A stretch of DNA of 64,000 nucleotides from NCBI GenBank assembly GCA_032622095.1, contig CP136065.1, forward strand, positions 151,533,577-151,597,576. The letters are read 5' to 3'. Source of the DNA: Siphonodentalium dalli. Lineage: Eukaryota; Mollusca; Scaphopoda; Gadilida; Siphonodentaliidae. The position numbers and the translations under genes are program-made. Under the pieces are notes generated by a model. That model did not search any database. It was not told where the DNA came from and was given only the letters and a program-made list of their open reading frames with translations. Shown here piece after piece: positions 14,401 to 26,400 of the stretch; the first letter of the stretch is position 1; every line of letters begins with the position of its first letter.

Positions 14401-17400
14401 ATTACACAGACAAAGGCCCCGTATTTCAGACAATAGGTCCGTGGAAATACAATGACAAAAGGTCCCATTATTAAGACAATAGATCCATAGAAATACACAG
14501 ACAATAGATCCATAGAAATACAATGACAAAGGGCCCCAAAATTAAGACTATATGTTCATAGAGACAAAGGCCCCATAAAATGAGGCCGCAATGTATACTG
14601 TCTACCTGGCTCTTAGTACGCTTAGTTGGCTTTATCTACCCTCAATATCCTATAGACACGTAATAGATTAGAGAATGAACATCGCTCGGTTAGATTATAT
14701 GTCCAAATAAGGTCATGGAGACCTATCATATTCCAAGTACATAACATTTATGCATAGTTTTAATATGCTATAATTTGAAAGGAAATTTGCCTTATATATA
14801 ACAAATACGACTGCTTTAGACCAGATTTTGACACTCTAAATGATACAAATGCTTGCATATTACTCAAAGTGAAGAGTGGGGGTGCATTTTCTAAAGTAAA
14901 TAATAACACCTTATCATTAACAAAAACGAAACAATCGAAATACAGATAATTGAGATTATTTACAGGTAATTTACAGGTATATGTGATGGATACCTTTAAG
15001 GTAAGGGGACCCCATGGGTTACAATACTACGAGCGTCTGTTTTGATGGACACGCTGCATTAGATTTAAATGAGGTGTACCTTTAAGGTATAATAGTCCGC
15101 TATTATAGAAATTAGGAGCCATTTATGAAGTGAATAACAATCAATACCTTCATTTCCCACATGAGTACCTCGAATGAACACGTGACGTATAATTTGAAAG
15201 ACCCAATGAATTAAATGAACTTTATACGGTTGATACGTCCAACCAGATATGTAATGTATTATCTGAGTATATAATTTCCGAAAGTGGCGTGTACCTTTAA
15301 GTCACGTGACCCAAATGTGGTCCATCGTATGACACATTTATGAAGTGAATAACACAATGATTACCTTTATACACATATATATGATTACCATATATGTAAT
15401 GTGTTAACTTGTGCATCGAATGTACTTGTGACGTATAACTTTAAGGCTAATATGTTAAGAGATGTTGCCATTTAACGTCCATTATGGCAATTTGATATGA
15501 ATGAAAGCATGCATATTGCTAAAATCAATATCAAAATTCAGACAATTTTGAAAATCAAGAGCGTTTTTTATTTATGGTTACGATGAATTAGGTTTAAATG
15601 CTTAATTTTAAACATAACTTTAGTAAACGATAGAGATTCAGACACATTTTGAAAATAAAGAGCGTTTATATTAATGAATAATTAGGTCCAAGTGACGTGT
15701 ACCTTTAAGGTATGTGTCCACAGGTATAATATTACGCTATAGGAACCTTTTATGAAGTGAATAACAAATCAACACCTTCATTCATACATTGCTGCGTCGA
15801 ATGCACAATGTCAGATGGGACAGGTGGAGATAACACCATTTTGTTTACACAGAGTGCATATGTCAAATAAATTATCGATTGTCCAATTGTTAGCTCAACT
15901 TTACTTTGTAAAGTTTGAGCTATTGCCATGGCTTTGTCGTCCGTCGTCCGTGTGTGCGTGTGTGCGTGTGTACGTAACGCGTCAACAATAGAGGATACAG
16001 GTCGTACCTTTGATCGGATCATTATGAAATTTGTCATAGCTGTTGACATCAACATTTGTACCGGAATGATTCATTTTGGGGTCATACGAAAAAAAAACAT
16101 GGCCGCCAGCGGCCATCTTAGATTTCAAAGTTCAATCCATTAGCACGGGCTACAGGCCTTACTGTTCGTCTGATCGTCATGAAATTTGTCATGGATGCTA
16201 ATATTGACATGTAGATGGGAACGAGTAATTTTGGGGTCATTCGGCCAAAAAACATGGCCGCCAGCAGCCATCTTCGATTTTACTCTTTGCATGACTAAAT
16301 CCTTTAGCACGGGCTACAGGTTGTACCTTTAGTCAGATCGTCATAAAATTTGTCATGGATGTTAACAATGACATGTAGATGGGAACGAGTCATTTTTGGG
16401 TTATTCGGGCAAAAAACATGGCCGCCAGCAGCCATCTTGGATTTTACTCTTTGTATGACTAAATCCTTTAGCACGGGCTACAGGTCGTACCTTTAGTCTG
16501 ATAATCATGAAATTTATCATGGCTGTTGAAATTGGAATGTAGATGGGAACGAGTCATTTTGGGGTCATTCGGACAAAAAACATGGCCGCCAGTGGCCATC
16601 TTTGTTTTCAAAATTCAATCCATTAGCACGGGCCACAGGTCGCACTGTTCGTCTGATCGTCATGAAATTTGTCATGGATGTTAATATTGACATGTAGATG
16701 GGAACGAGTAATTTTGGGGTCATTCGGCCCAAAAACATGTCCGCCAGCAGCCATCTTGGATTTTACTCTTTGTATGACTAAATTCTTTAGCACGGGCTAC
16801 AGGTCGTACCTTTAGTCTGATCATCATCAAATTTGTCATGGATGTTAACAATGACATGTAGATTGGAACGAGTCATTTGGGGTCAATCGGCCAAAAAACA
16901 TGGCCGCCAGCAGCCGTCTTGGATTTTACTCTTTGCATGACTAAATCCTTTAGCACGGGCTACAGGTCCTACTTTTAGTCTGATCATCATAAAATTTGTC
17001 ATGGCTGTTGATATTGGAATGTAGATGGGAACGAGTCATTTTGGGGTCATTCGGACAAAAAACATGGCCGTCAGCAGCCATCTTGGATTTTACTCTTTGT
17101 ATGACTAAATCCTTTAGCACGGGCTACAGGTCGTACCTTTAGTCTGATCATTATAAAATTTGTCATGGCTGTTGATATTGGAATGTAGATGGGAACGAGT
17201 CATTTTGGGGTCATTCGGACAAAAAACATGGCCGCCAGCGGCCATCTTGGATTTCAAAATTTAATCCATTAGCACGGGCCACAGGTCGTACTGATTGTCT
17301 GATCATCATGAAATTTGTCATGGATGATAATATTTACATGTAGATGGGAACGAGTAATTTTGGGGTCATTCGGCTAAAAAACATGGCCACCAGCAGCCAT

Positions 17401-20400
17401 CTTAGATTTTACTCTTTGTATGACTAAATTCTTTATCACGGGCTGCAGGTCGTACCTTTAGTCTGATCATCATAAAATTTGTCATGGATGTTAACAATGA
17501 CATGTAGATGGGAACGAGTAATTTTGGGGTCAATCGGCCAAAAAACATGGTCGCCAGCAGCCATCTTGGATTTTACTCTTTGTATGACTAAATCCTTTAG
17601 CACGGGCTACAGGTTGTATCTTTAGTCTGATCATCATAATATTTTTCATAAATGTTAATAATGACATGTAGATGGGAACGAGTCATTTTGGGGTCATTCG
17701 GCCAAAAAAGATGGCCGCCAGCAGCCATCTTGGATTTTACTCTTTGTATGACTAAATCCTTTAGCACGGGCTACAGGTCGTACCTTTAGTGAGATCGTCA
17801 TAAAATTTGTCATGGATGTTAACAATGACATGTAGATGGGAACGAGTCATTTTTGGGTTATTCGGGCAAAAAACATGGCCGCCAGCAGCCATCTTGGATT
17901 TTACTCTTTGTATGACTAAATCCTTTAGCACGGGCTACAGGTCGTACCTTTAGTCTGATAATCATGAAATTTATCATGGTTGTTGAAATTGGAATGTAGA
18001 TGGGAACGAGTCATTTTGGGGTCATTCGGACAAAAAACATGGCCGCCAGTGGCCATCTTTGTTTTCAAAATTCAATCCATTAGCACGGGCCACAGGTCGC
18101 ACTGTTCGTCTGATCGTCATGAAATTTGTCATGGATGTTAATATTGACATGTAGATGGGAACGAGTAATTTTGGGGTCATTCGGCCGAAAAATATGGCCG
18201 CCAGCAGCCATCTTGGATTTTACTCTTTGTATGACTACATTCTTTAGCACGGGCTACAGGTGGTACCTTTAGTCTGATCATCATCAAATTTGTCATGGAT
18301 GTTAACAATGACATGTAGATTGGAACGAGTCATTTTGGGGTCAATCGGCCAAAAAACATGGCCGCCAGCAGCCGTCTTGGATTTTACTCTTTGCATGACT
18401 AAATCCTTTAGCACGGGCTACAGGTCCTACTTTTAGTCTGATCATCATAAAATTTGTCAAGAATGTTAATAATGACATGTAGATGGGAACGAGTCATTTT
18501 GGGGTCATTCGGCCAAAAAACATGGCCGTCAGCAGCCATCTTGGATTTTACTCTTTGTATGACTAAATCCTTTAGCACGGGCTACAGGTCGTACCTTTAG
18601 TCTGATCATTATAAAATTTGTCATGGCTGTTGATATTGGAATGTAGATGGGAACGAGTCATTTTGGGGTCATTCGGACAAAAAACATGGCCGCCAGCGGC
18701 CATCTTGGATTTCAAAATTTAATCCATTAGCACGGGCCACAGGTCGTACTGATTGTCTGATCATCATGAAATTTGTCATGGATGATAATATTTACATGTA
18801 GATGGGAACGAGTAATTTTGGGGTCATTCGGCCAAAAAACATGGCCACCAGCAGCCATCTTAGATTTTACTCTTTGTATGACTAAATTCTTTATCACGGG
18901 CTGCAGGTCGTACCTTTAGTCTGATCATCATAAAATTTGTCATGGATGTTAACAATGACATGTAGATGGGAACGGGTAATTTTGGGGTCAATCGGCCAAA
19001 AAACATGGTCGCCAGCAGCCATCTTGGATTTTACTCTTTGTATGACTAAATCCTTTAGCACGGGCTACAGGTTGTATCTTTAGTCTGATCAGCATAAAAT
19101 TTTTCATGAATGTTAATAATGACATGTAGATGGGAACGAGTCATTTTGGGGTCATTCGGCCAAAAAAGATGGCCGCCAGCAGCCATCTTGGATTTTACTC
19201 TTTGTATGACTAAATCCTTTAGCACGGGCTACAGGTCGTACCTTCAGTCTGATCATCATAAATTTTTCATGGCTGTTGAAATTGGAATGTAAATGGGAAC
19301 GAGTCATTTTGGGGTCATTCGGACAAAAAACATGGCCGCCAGCGGCCATCTTGGATTTCAAAATTTAATCCATTAGCACGGGCCACAGGTCGTACTATTC
19401 GTCTGATCATCATGAAATTTGTCCTGGATGTTAATGTTGATATGTAGATGGGAACGAGTAATTTTGGGGTCATTTGGCGGAAAAAAACGTGGCCGCCAGC
19501 AGCCATCTTGGATTTTACTCTTTGTATGACTAAATTCTTTAGCACGGGCTACAGGTCGTACCTTTAGTCTGATCATCATCAAATTTGTCATGGATGTTAA
19601 CAATGACATGTAGATTGGAACAAGTCATTTTGGGGTCAATCGGCCAAAAAACATGGCCGCCAGCAGCCATCTTGGATTTTACTCTTTGTATGACTAAATT
19701 CTATAGCATGGGCTACAGGTCGTACCTTTAGTCTGATCGTCATAAAATTTGTCATTGATGTTAACGATGACATGTAGATGGGAACGACTCATTTTGGGGT
19801 CATTCGGCCGAAAACATGGCCGCCAGCAGCCATCTTGGATTTTACTTTTCTCTTCATGTCTATAAACTAGTATTAGACATTCAACTTTCCACATTCCTAA
19901 TCGCTCCATTGACTGTAATATATTAAATTATTCCCTTTCCAAGTTGAGCTACAGTGTCATTGACACTTTCATTTAACGCGCATTGAGTAAAAATTTCAAA
20001 TGAATTAGATGCAAGCAGATTGTTCATGCTGTTTATTTGTGATAAACTTTATATAGTAATTGCAACTGTATATAATAGCGTCTATTGAATATACGCTAGA
20101 TGTTTGCCAAAGGACATGTTGGCTGATAAAACAGATAAACTTTTGAATATAATTATTTCCAGAATGCTCGGTCTTCATATTCTAAGAACGCGCGATTTGT
20201 GATTCATTTAACCTCTGGAAGGCTCGAATGTTATATGATGTTTAAACATGTTGTTGGACGGGAGTGAAATGGTCATATATACACACAACCCATGTATGAT
20301 TATGTTTGTTAATTGACATTTTGGAAAGCAAACGAGATTTAAGAGAATTTCAATAATTATAGCAATTACACTTTCATCATATACATGTCTTGCTCATGTG

Positions 20401-23400
20401 TGAGGGTGTGTGAGGGGAACATTCAACCAGCAAACGCAGCTAACATTGAACCAGACAAAACTGCTAATATTCAACCATCGAACGCAGCTAATGGTCAACC
20501 AGCAAATGTAGCTAGCATTCAACCAGCGATTACGGGTACTAAAGTTTACTGAAATATGATTACTAAACTCCATAAAAACGGCCCCTGGGCCATCAAAACG
20601 GCCCTTTACAGGGCCTGAGAAATAGGTATACAGAAGACCCCCGAATAAGACCATACAATGGGCCCATCGTAAGACTATAGGGCTAGACAAAGTTATATTT
20701 TGAATGGGGAAAAATCTAATTTAATAGTATTTTACATCGCTCGTGTTGTGAGGACCTTGTATACTGACTTCCAGAACATTCCAAGCACGCAGCGGAGAAC
20801 ATTCAACCAGCGATTACGGGTACGAACGTTTACTGTAATATAATTAATAAGCTCCAAAATGACCATCGAAACGGCCCTTCTTCACATATTCAACCAGACA
20901 TAGCAGTTAATATTCAACCATCAAGTGCAGCTAATAGTCAACCAGTAAATGCAACTAACATTCAACCAGCAATTACGGGTACGAAAGTTTACTATAATAT
21001 AGTTAATAAGCTCCAAAATGACCATCGAAACGGCCCTTCTTCGCATATTCAACCAGACATAGCAGTTAATATTCAACCATCAAACGCAGCTAATAGTCAA
21101 CCAGCAAATGCAACTAACATTCAACCCGCGATTACGGGTACGAAAGTTTACTGAAATATGATTACTAAACTCCAAAAGGACCATCAAAACGGCCCTTCTT
21201 CACTTACCTTAGACTTATTTTGCTTTTGAATAGTTATTTTTATACCGTTCGCATTGTGAGGACCTACGGCTTCCAGAACATTCCACGCGGCGTGGGCAAC
21301 ATCATGGCACTAGGTCCTTAGAAAATGACCACAATCAAACTATAGAGCCATAGCAATATTCCTACAAAGGGTTTCCAATTAGAACATAATGCCATTAAAA
21401 TATATATATATAAAAGGATCACAAACTATAGAGCCATAGACATATTCCTACAAAGGACCACAATCAAACTATATAGCCGTAGAAATATTCCGAGGTTTCC
21501 CAATTAGAACATAAGTCCATATGTATACAAAAGGACCACAATCGAACTATAGAACCATAGAATGGCGTGTACACTTGGGCGTATAAATTAGTAAAGAGAG
21601 TGATAATAATTGGTACACTATCCAAACAGGTGCACGATTCCATTGTTTCAAAATCGCGTGGTCCAAACAGGTGCACGATTCAGAAGCATGGCGACGTTAC
21701 ATAAATTAATTCTGGTGGCATTGTTGGGTCGAATAAGGAGGAGTTTCGTCGCCCTGTCATATAATTAAGAATGAGCGACTTTAATTAATTAAACCTATCA
21801 AATAATTAAGAAGGAAAAGGAGGGGCTTCATTAATTAATTCTACCTATCAAATAATTAGGAAGGAAAAGGAGGGGTTTCATACAATAAGGACCCCTAATA
21901 AAACCCTACTATTGGCCCCTCAAGACAATAGGGTGAAACAAAGGTAGACAAAGGACCCATAGACGCAGTGTGGAACCTTTAGAAATGGGCGGAGCTTAAG
22001 ACACGCCCCCTATGGGCTCCTACAGACGTCCTATCATCATCCCCTAGCCAAGTTTTCCCATGTTGCCATAGTGTTGAACCACCAGTTGATTTTAATTGTT
22101 AGGGTCCCATTCCCCCAGCCCAGCTAGATTCCCCCTGCTACCATACCCCAGGACACATATCATGTGTATAAAAGTATAGAGATGTATAAAACTTCTCTCC
22201 ATCTTGATGGGATAGCAATAAGGAATTTTAGAGGACAAACATTATTTGATATCTTTGCAAGAATACAGACTGAACACATTATTACAGAAAGTGGATACCG
22301 GATCAGACACGGTGGCGACATCACTAGAATAAATCTCAGTTGGAGTTGAGCTAGTTACGTTGCAGTTAGGTTACAAAAAATCATCAGAAATTTAATTGTT
22401 CTTGGGAATTTTCTCAATGTTTTATGTCGCAAAATACCTTAAACTTCATATTTTTGCACAGGTTCTACCATAATTTAGGTTTAAATTCAGATCTCATGGT
22501 GGGTTACCGGTGTGTTTAAATCAAGACATTATTCACTGTCTTTGAGACTATATATTCCGTGATTTCCATTTGTTACCGATCCATAAATACTGGTAAGTTC
22601 TGATAATTTGAATGGGTGCATAGAGCATCTGCGGATTATTTATTTACAGACGTTTTTACAATCACAATAAATTTCTATTGTTTTTGAAGTTAGAGGGTTT
22701 GATAGCTTGACAACTTTGGTAGAAAATATATGCAGGTAAAACGATCTGCCAATTACAATATCTTACACTGTTAATTACACATCTAGATTATAGACCTGTA
22801 TGTCCAAAGTACACATACATGTAGATAAATCAGTGTTCCTACATTGAAATTATTTACTGGATTTTCCCCTTAGCCGCTACCGGCCCCATTCCCCTGACCC
22901 CTATTGGAAACCCTGATATAATACATTACTATTTTCAGTTGGCTATACTCTTGTGGAGTTCAGAACAAATATAATATTTTCTATGGAATAAACCGGTTTG
23001 CAGTCACAATTGTGACATTTTATTACAGTTATTGTGGATTTTAGGTGAGCGATGCTTAACCCTGATATAGATTAAGATATACACAAGTCGTAAAACAGCA
23101 TTATTCCAACCGATTTCACAAGCAGGTTTATGTCGAAGGAACTACGTACTACGTCATCATTTTCAATATTGTCATGTAAAATTGCATTTCGTTAATTTTC
23201 CATATAATGGATTGAATTCAGAGATGAAAGTTTTTAGAGAATTCTTTGAATTCATGGATTTAAATATTTTTGTAATATTTTCAGTGATATGCATAGTTGC
23301 ATTTCAATATGATTCATCTTTTAAGTAATAAATTGTCAGTGGTGGACATAATTGGTTATTGTCCCCCGAAAAATTTATTTTCGGTGGACTATAGAAACGG

Positions 23401-26400
23401 GGTCCGTCCGTTTGTCCGTCTGTTCGTCCGTCCGTTTGTCCGTCCGTTCGTCCGTCCGTTGGTCGAGCCGTTCGTCCATCCGTTCGTCCGTCCGTCCGTT
23501 TGTCACACTTTTGAGTACCTTCATGGTGTAATCATCTCCTCCTACAGATTTCATCCCAGAGATTTGAAACTTCAGAATATTGTTGCCCATATATTGAAGA
23601 TGTGCAACATGTATATAGATGACAGAAAAATTATTTTTTGACAGAGTTATTAACCCTTTTCGACTTAGAAAATTTCAACATTTTTTATAATTTTCAGTTT
23701 GAGTGTACCTTCATGGTGTAATCAACTCCTCCCACAGTTTTCATCCTAGAGATTTGAAACTTCAGAATATTGTTGCCCATATATTGAAGATGTGCAACAT
23801 GTATATAGATGACGGAAAAATAAATTTTTGACAGAGTTATTAACCCTTTTCGACTTAGAAAATTTCAACATTTTTTATAATTTTCTGTATGAGGGTACCT
23901 TCATGGTGTAATCAACTCCTCCTACAGTTTTGATTGTAGATATTTGAAACTTCAGAGTATTGTTATCCACATGTTGGAGATGTGCAACATGTATATAGAG
24001 GACAGATTTTTTTATTTTTTTTGGAGATATTAACCTTTTTCGACTTTGAAAATTTCAACATTTAAACAAATTTCTTTAACAAAGCGGCATCGACTTGCCT
24101 CTTTTTCGGGGGACACTGTGGTCAGCTGACCTTTTATTATAAGTACAAATACAACATGAAATTGCAGGTGCTTGGGCGAGGGCATCAGTGCTGACTCGAA
24201 TCCTAAATTGCAGTCAATTAATTTGACATGGATTTCCCCCCAGCAGCTAAAGTGTTCCCACTACTATAACCCCTAATATAAACCATGCATATTGATGCTG
24301 TTTTATAAGAGATAAGCTACAGTAATGCCCTAAGTAATCGACCCCTTAACCACAGCATAATTATGGTAACTTTTCAGGATTTAGTCGGAAATATGGCTTG
24401 TTGCCATTCATCGGAAAGCTCTCCCCGAGAGCTTTCCAATGAATGGCAACAAGCCATATTTCCGACTAAATCCTGAAAAGTTACCCATAATTCTGCTGTG
24501 GTTAAGGGGTCGATTATTTATGGCATTACTGTATATCCTTCGTCTCACTCTATGTTTATCGCTGCCCTTTTTGTTTCTTGTATGTTAACCCATCTTTACT
24601 AAATATTTATTGATGAGCAGTTCCCTTAGGAAATGTTCAGATAATAAGTTCAACAAACGAGCATAGTAGTATTGTCGTATGTTGAACTCATTATCTGAAC
24701 CTTTCCCACCAATTTATAGAAATCCATCTGCACTTGTATTATCTTTTCTTCTGGCTGTCATCTGCTTTTACCTGAACATTCCACCAAATGAATAATAGAC
24801 CATTCCAATGTATTCTTTTGTAAGTGAATGGGAGAATCCATTCAGTATAGAAAGGGTTAATTTGCCTTCAGTAGAATGATGCAACCTCTTTCCAGGTTCA
24901 GAGATCAGCAGAACTAGTTGGTTATTTTGTGCTGCCGGATGTTTGGTGTACGGTTTGCTTACACCATGTCAAACAGATGCCATCCTACAACAGCCTCATG
25001 GTCCTGGCAGCCATCATCAGAGGCAGCGAGAAAGATAAACTGAGGCCATTCATGACAGATATCTGCAATGTGATCTGTGACCCTAATATATGCTACACAT
25101 CACAGGTATAGTAGGGTCCTGCAAATATTTGATGTTAAAATCTGATCCCAGTTTTCGATTAGATTTCGGTTAGAAAATTTTGCGTTGGAAAATGTTAAAA
25201 TATTACGAAGGAAAACGCTAGGTGGTGTTGTATCATTTTCCATTACAATCTTGCATGAATTTAACCTGATGCAGATGGAAAACTATCACAGGTTACATGA
25301 AAACATGAATTGTGTAAGCTCAAACAGTACCTACCATGTTAATTTTAAAGCACAAGTCAGAACTATTCCAGGCGCCATCCGGTTGGTCAACATTAGGCTT
25401 TGAACAGCGAATTGGAATAATGTACAATTTATTGAGTCGAACAAGAACCAACTCACAACCACATGCTCTACTCATGGTTGATGCTAGTGAAGTTATTGTG
25501 TCCCCAATTACCTAATTTGTAAACTAGTTGATTAAATATAGAGTTGTTTGGGGTATGCTGATGTTGTAGAAGTATTCCGATCACATAATTTAACATTCTT
25601 ATTACTACATGTTGGCACACTCAGTGTGTATAATGTATATCCAAAAAATTATATTGAACTACCCTGTAGAAATCAAGCATCACTTGGCAAATAGGTTATA
25701 TTTTATCAAGGTACTATTGAGGTCACTGTTTCCGATAAAATTGTAGGTTTATATTTCATTGTTGCCTGTGCGGTAAAGCCAAACTTCCCTGCATGAAAAA
25801 TACCTTTAGCTATGGAAATTCTTGCCTTGCACAATCTTTGATAAATATTCTATTCGATATTCGATTTGTGAATATCAGTGAGTATTCATTTCGATCGGGA
25901 ACAAAGTATTCTCAGGACCTAAGGTTAAGCAACTTAACTCCATTTTTATAGCTTTATTAGTTTTCAATGGGTTGCCTACCATAAAATTTGGATTGATTTC
26001 CTTCAAATGCCATTATAAATCTATGGTATTGGTTGATTAAACATAAAATGCAGTTTATTTATCGCAATTTGTCTGAATATGGTACATGTAACATATGTTC
26101 ACAGTTCTTGGAAATCCCAATTATAGGTATAATAGCTACACCTAGATCATGCCATGAATCTCTACTTTAGCTATGCACATAGTGATCATATTTCACCAGT
26201 ACAAAACCAGGGAACTTTTTGATGTTGTGACAGGAAAGTGTATTACATTGAAAACACAGTGCAGGTAATATAATTCTTAGTTATTATCTGTTCCCTTATA
26301 ATGTACTTCACCGTTGAAGGTCCCAACTCGAAATTGCACAATTTAACTAACTTTGTGAGGGAATTTGCTTTGCATTGCTTACAATTATGGAATTTCTACC

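Larger units (their letters stand above)
10102..22039. mobile_element. Long-TIR element of unassigned family
   Basis: The outer ends are inverted copies: 'tgatgataggacgtctg' reads inward from 10102, and its complement reads inward from 22039. The left arm is 10102-12575 (2474 bp). The right arm is 15497-15891 plus 19974-22039, split by a 4.08 kb tandem-repeat element, and comes to nearly the same length. The 6-bp sequence tcccct stands outside both ends (10096-10101, 22040-22045) and looks like a target duplication. The core (12576-15496) holds one good gene and several repeats. Without the insertion the element is about 7.86 kb. Six-bp duplications are known for Maverick/Polinton and Dada elements, but no integrase, polymerase or capsid frame is visible, so it is unassigned, possibly non-autonomous. 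It sits in a DNAAF5 intron. Confidence 0.8.

Noticed and set aside
14289-14529. Cysteine/tyrosine-rich frames that look like a membrane or secreted repeat protein
   Set aside because: Read from the 45-bp tandem repeat, in two frames at once.
15750-19909. Similar frames in the second array
   Set aside because: Same repeat translation. The periodic DNA explains them fully.
15892-19973. CRISPR-like array
   Set aside because: Units are ~162 bp and related throughout, with no short constant repeat plus unique spacers, and the DNA is eukaryotic.
10102-22039. Interpretation as an integrated large DNA virus or a typical Maverick/Polinton
   Set aside because: Length of duplication fits, but no capsid, ATPase, protease, polymerase or integrase frame is visible and the ends do not show the usual Polinton terminus.
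23297-23641. 114-codon frame rich in 'VRPF'
   Set aside because: Produced by the 'gtccgtccg' microsatellite.
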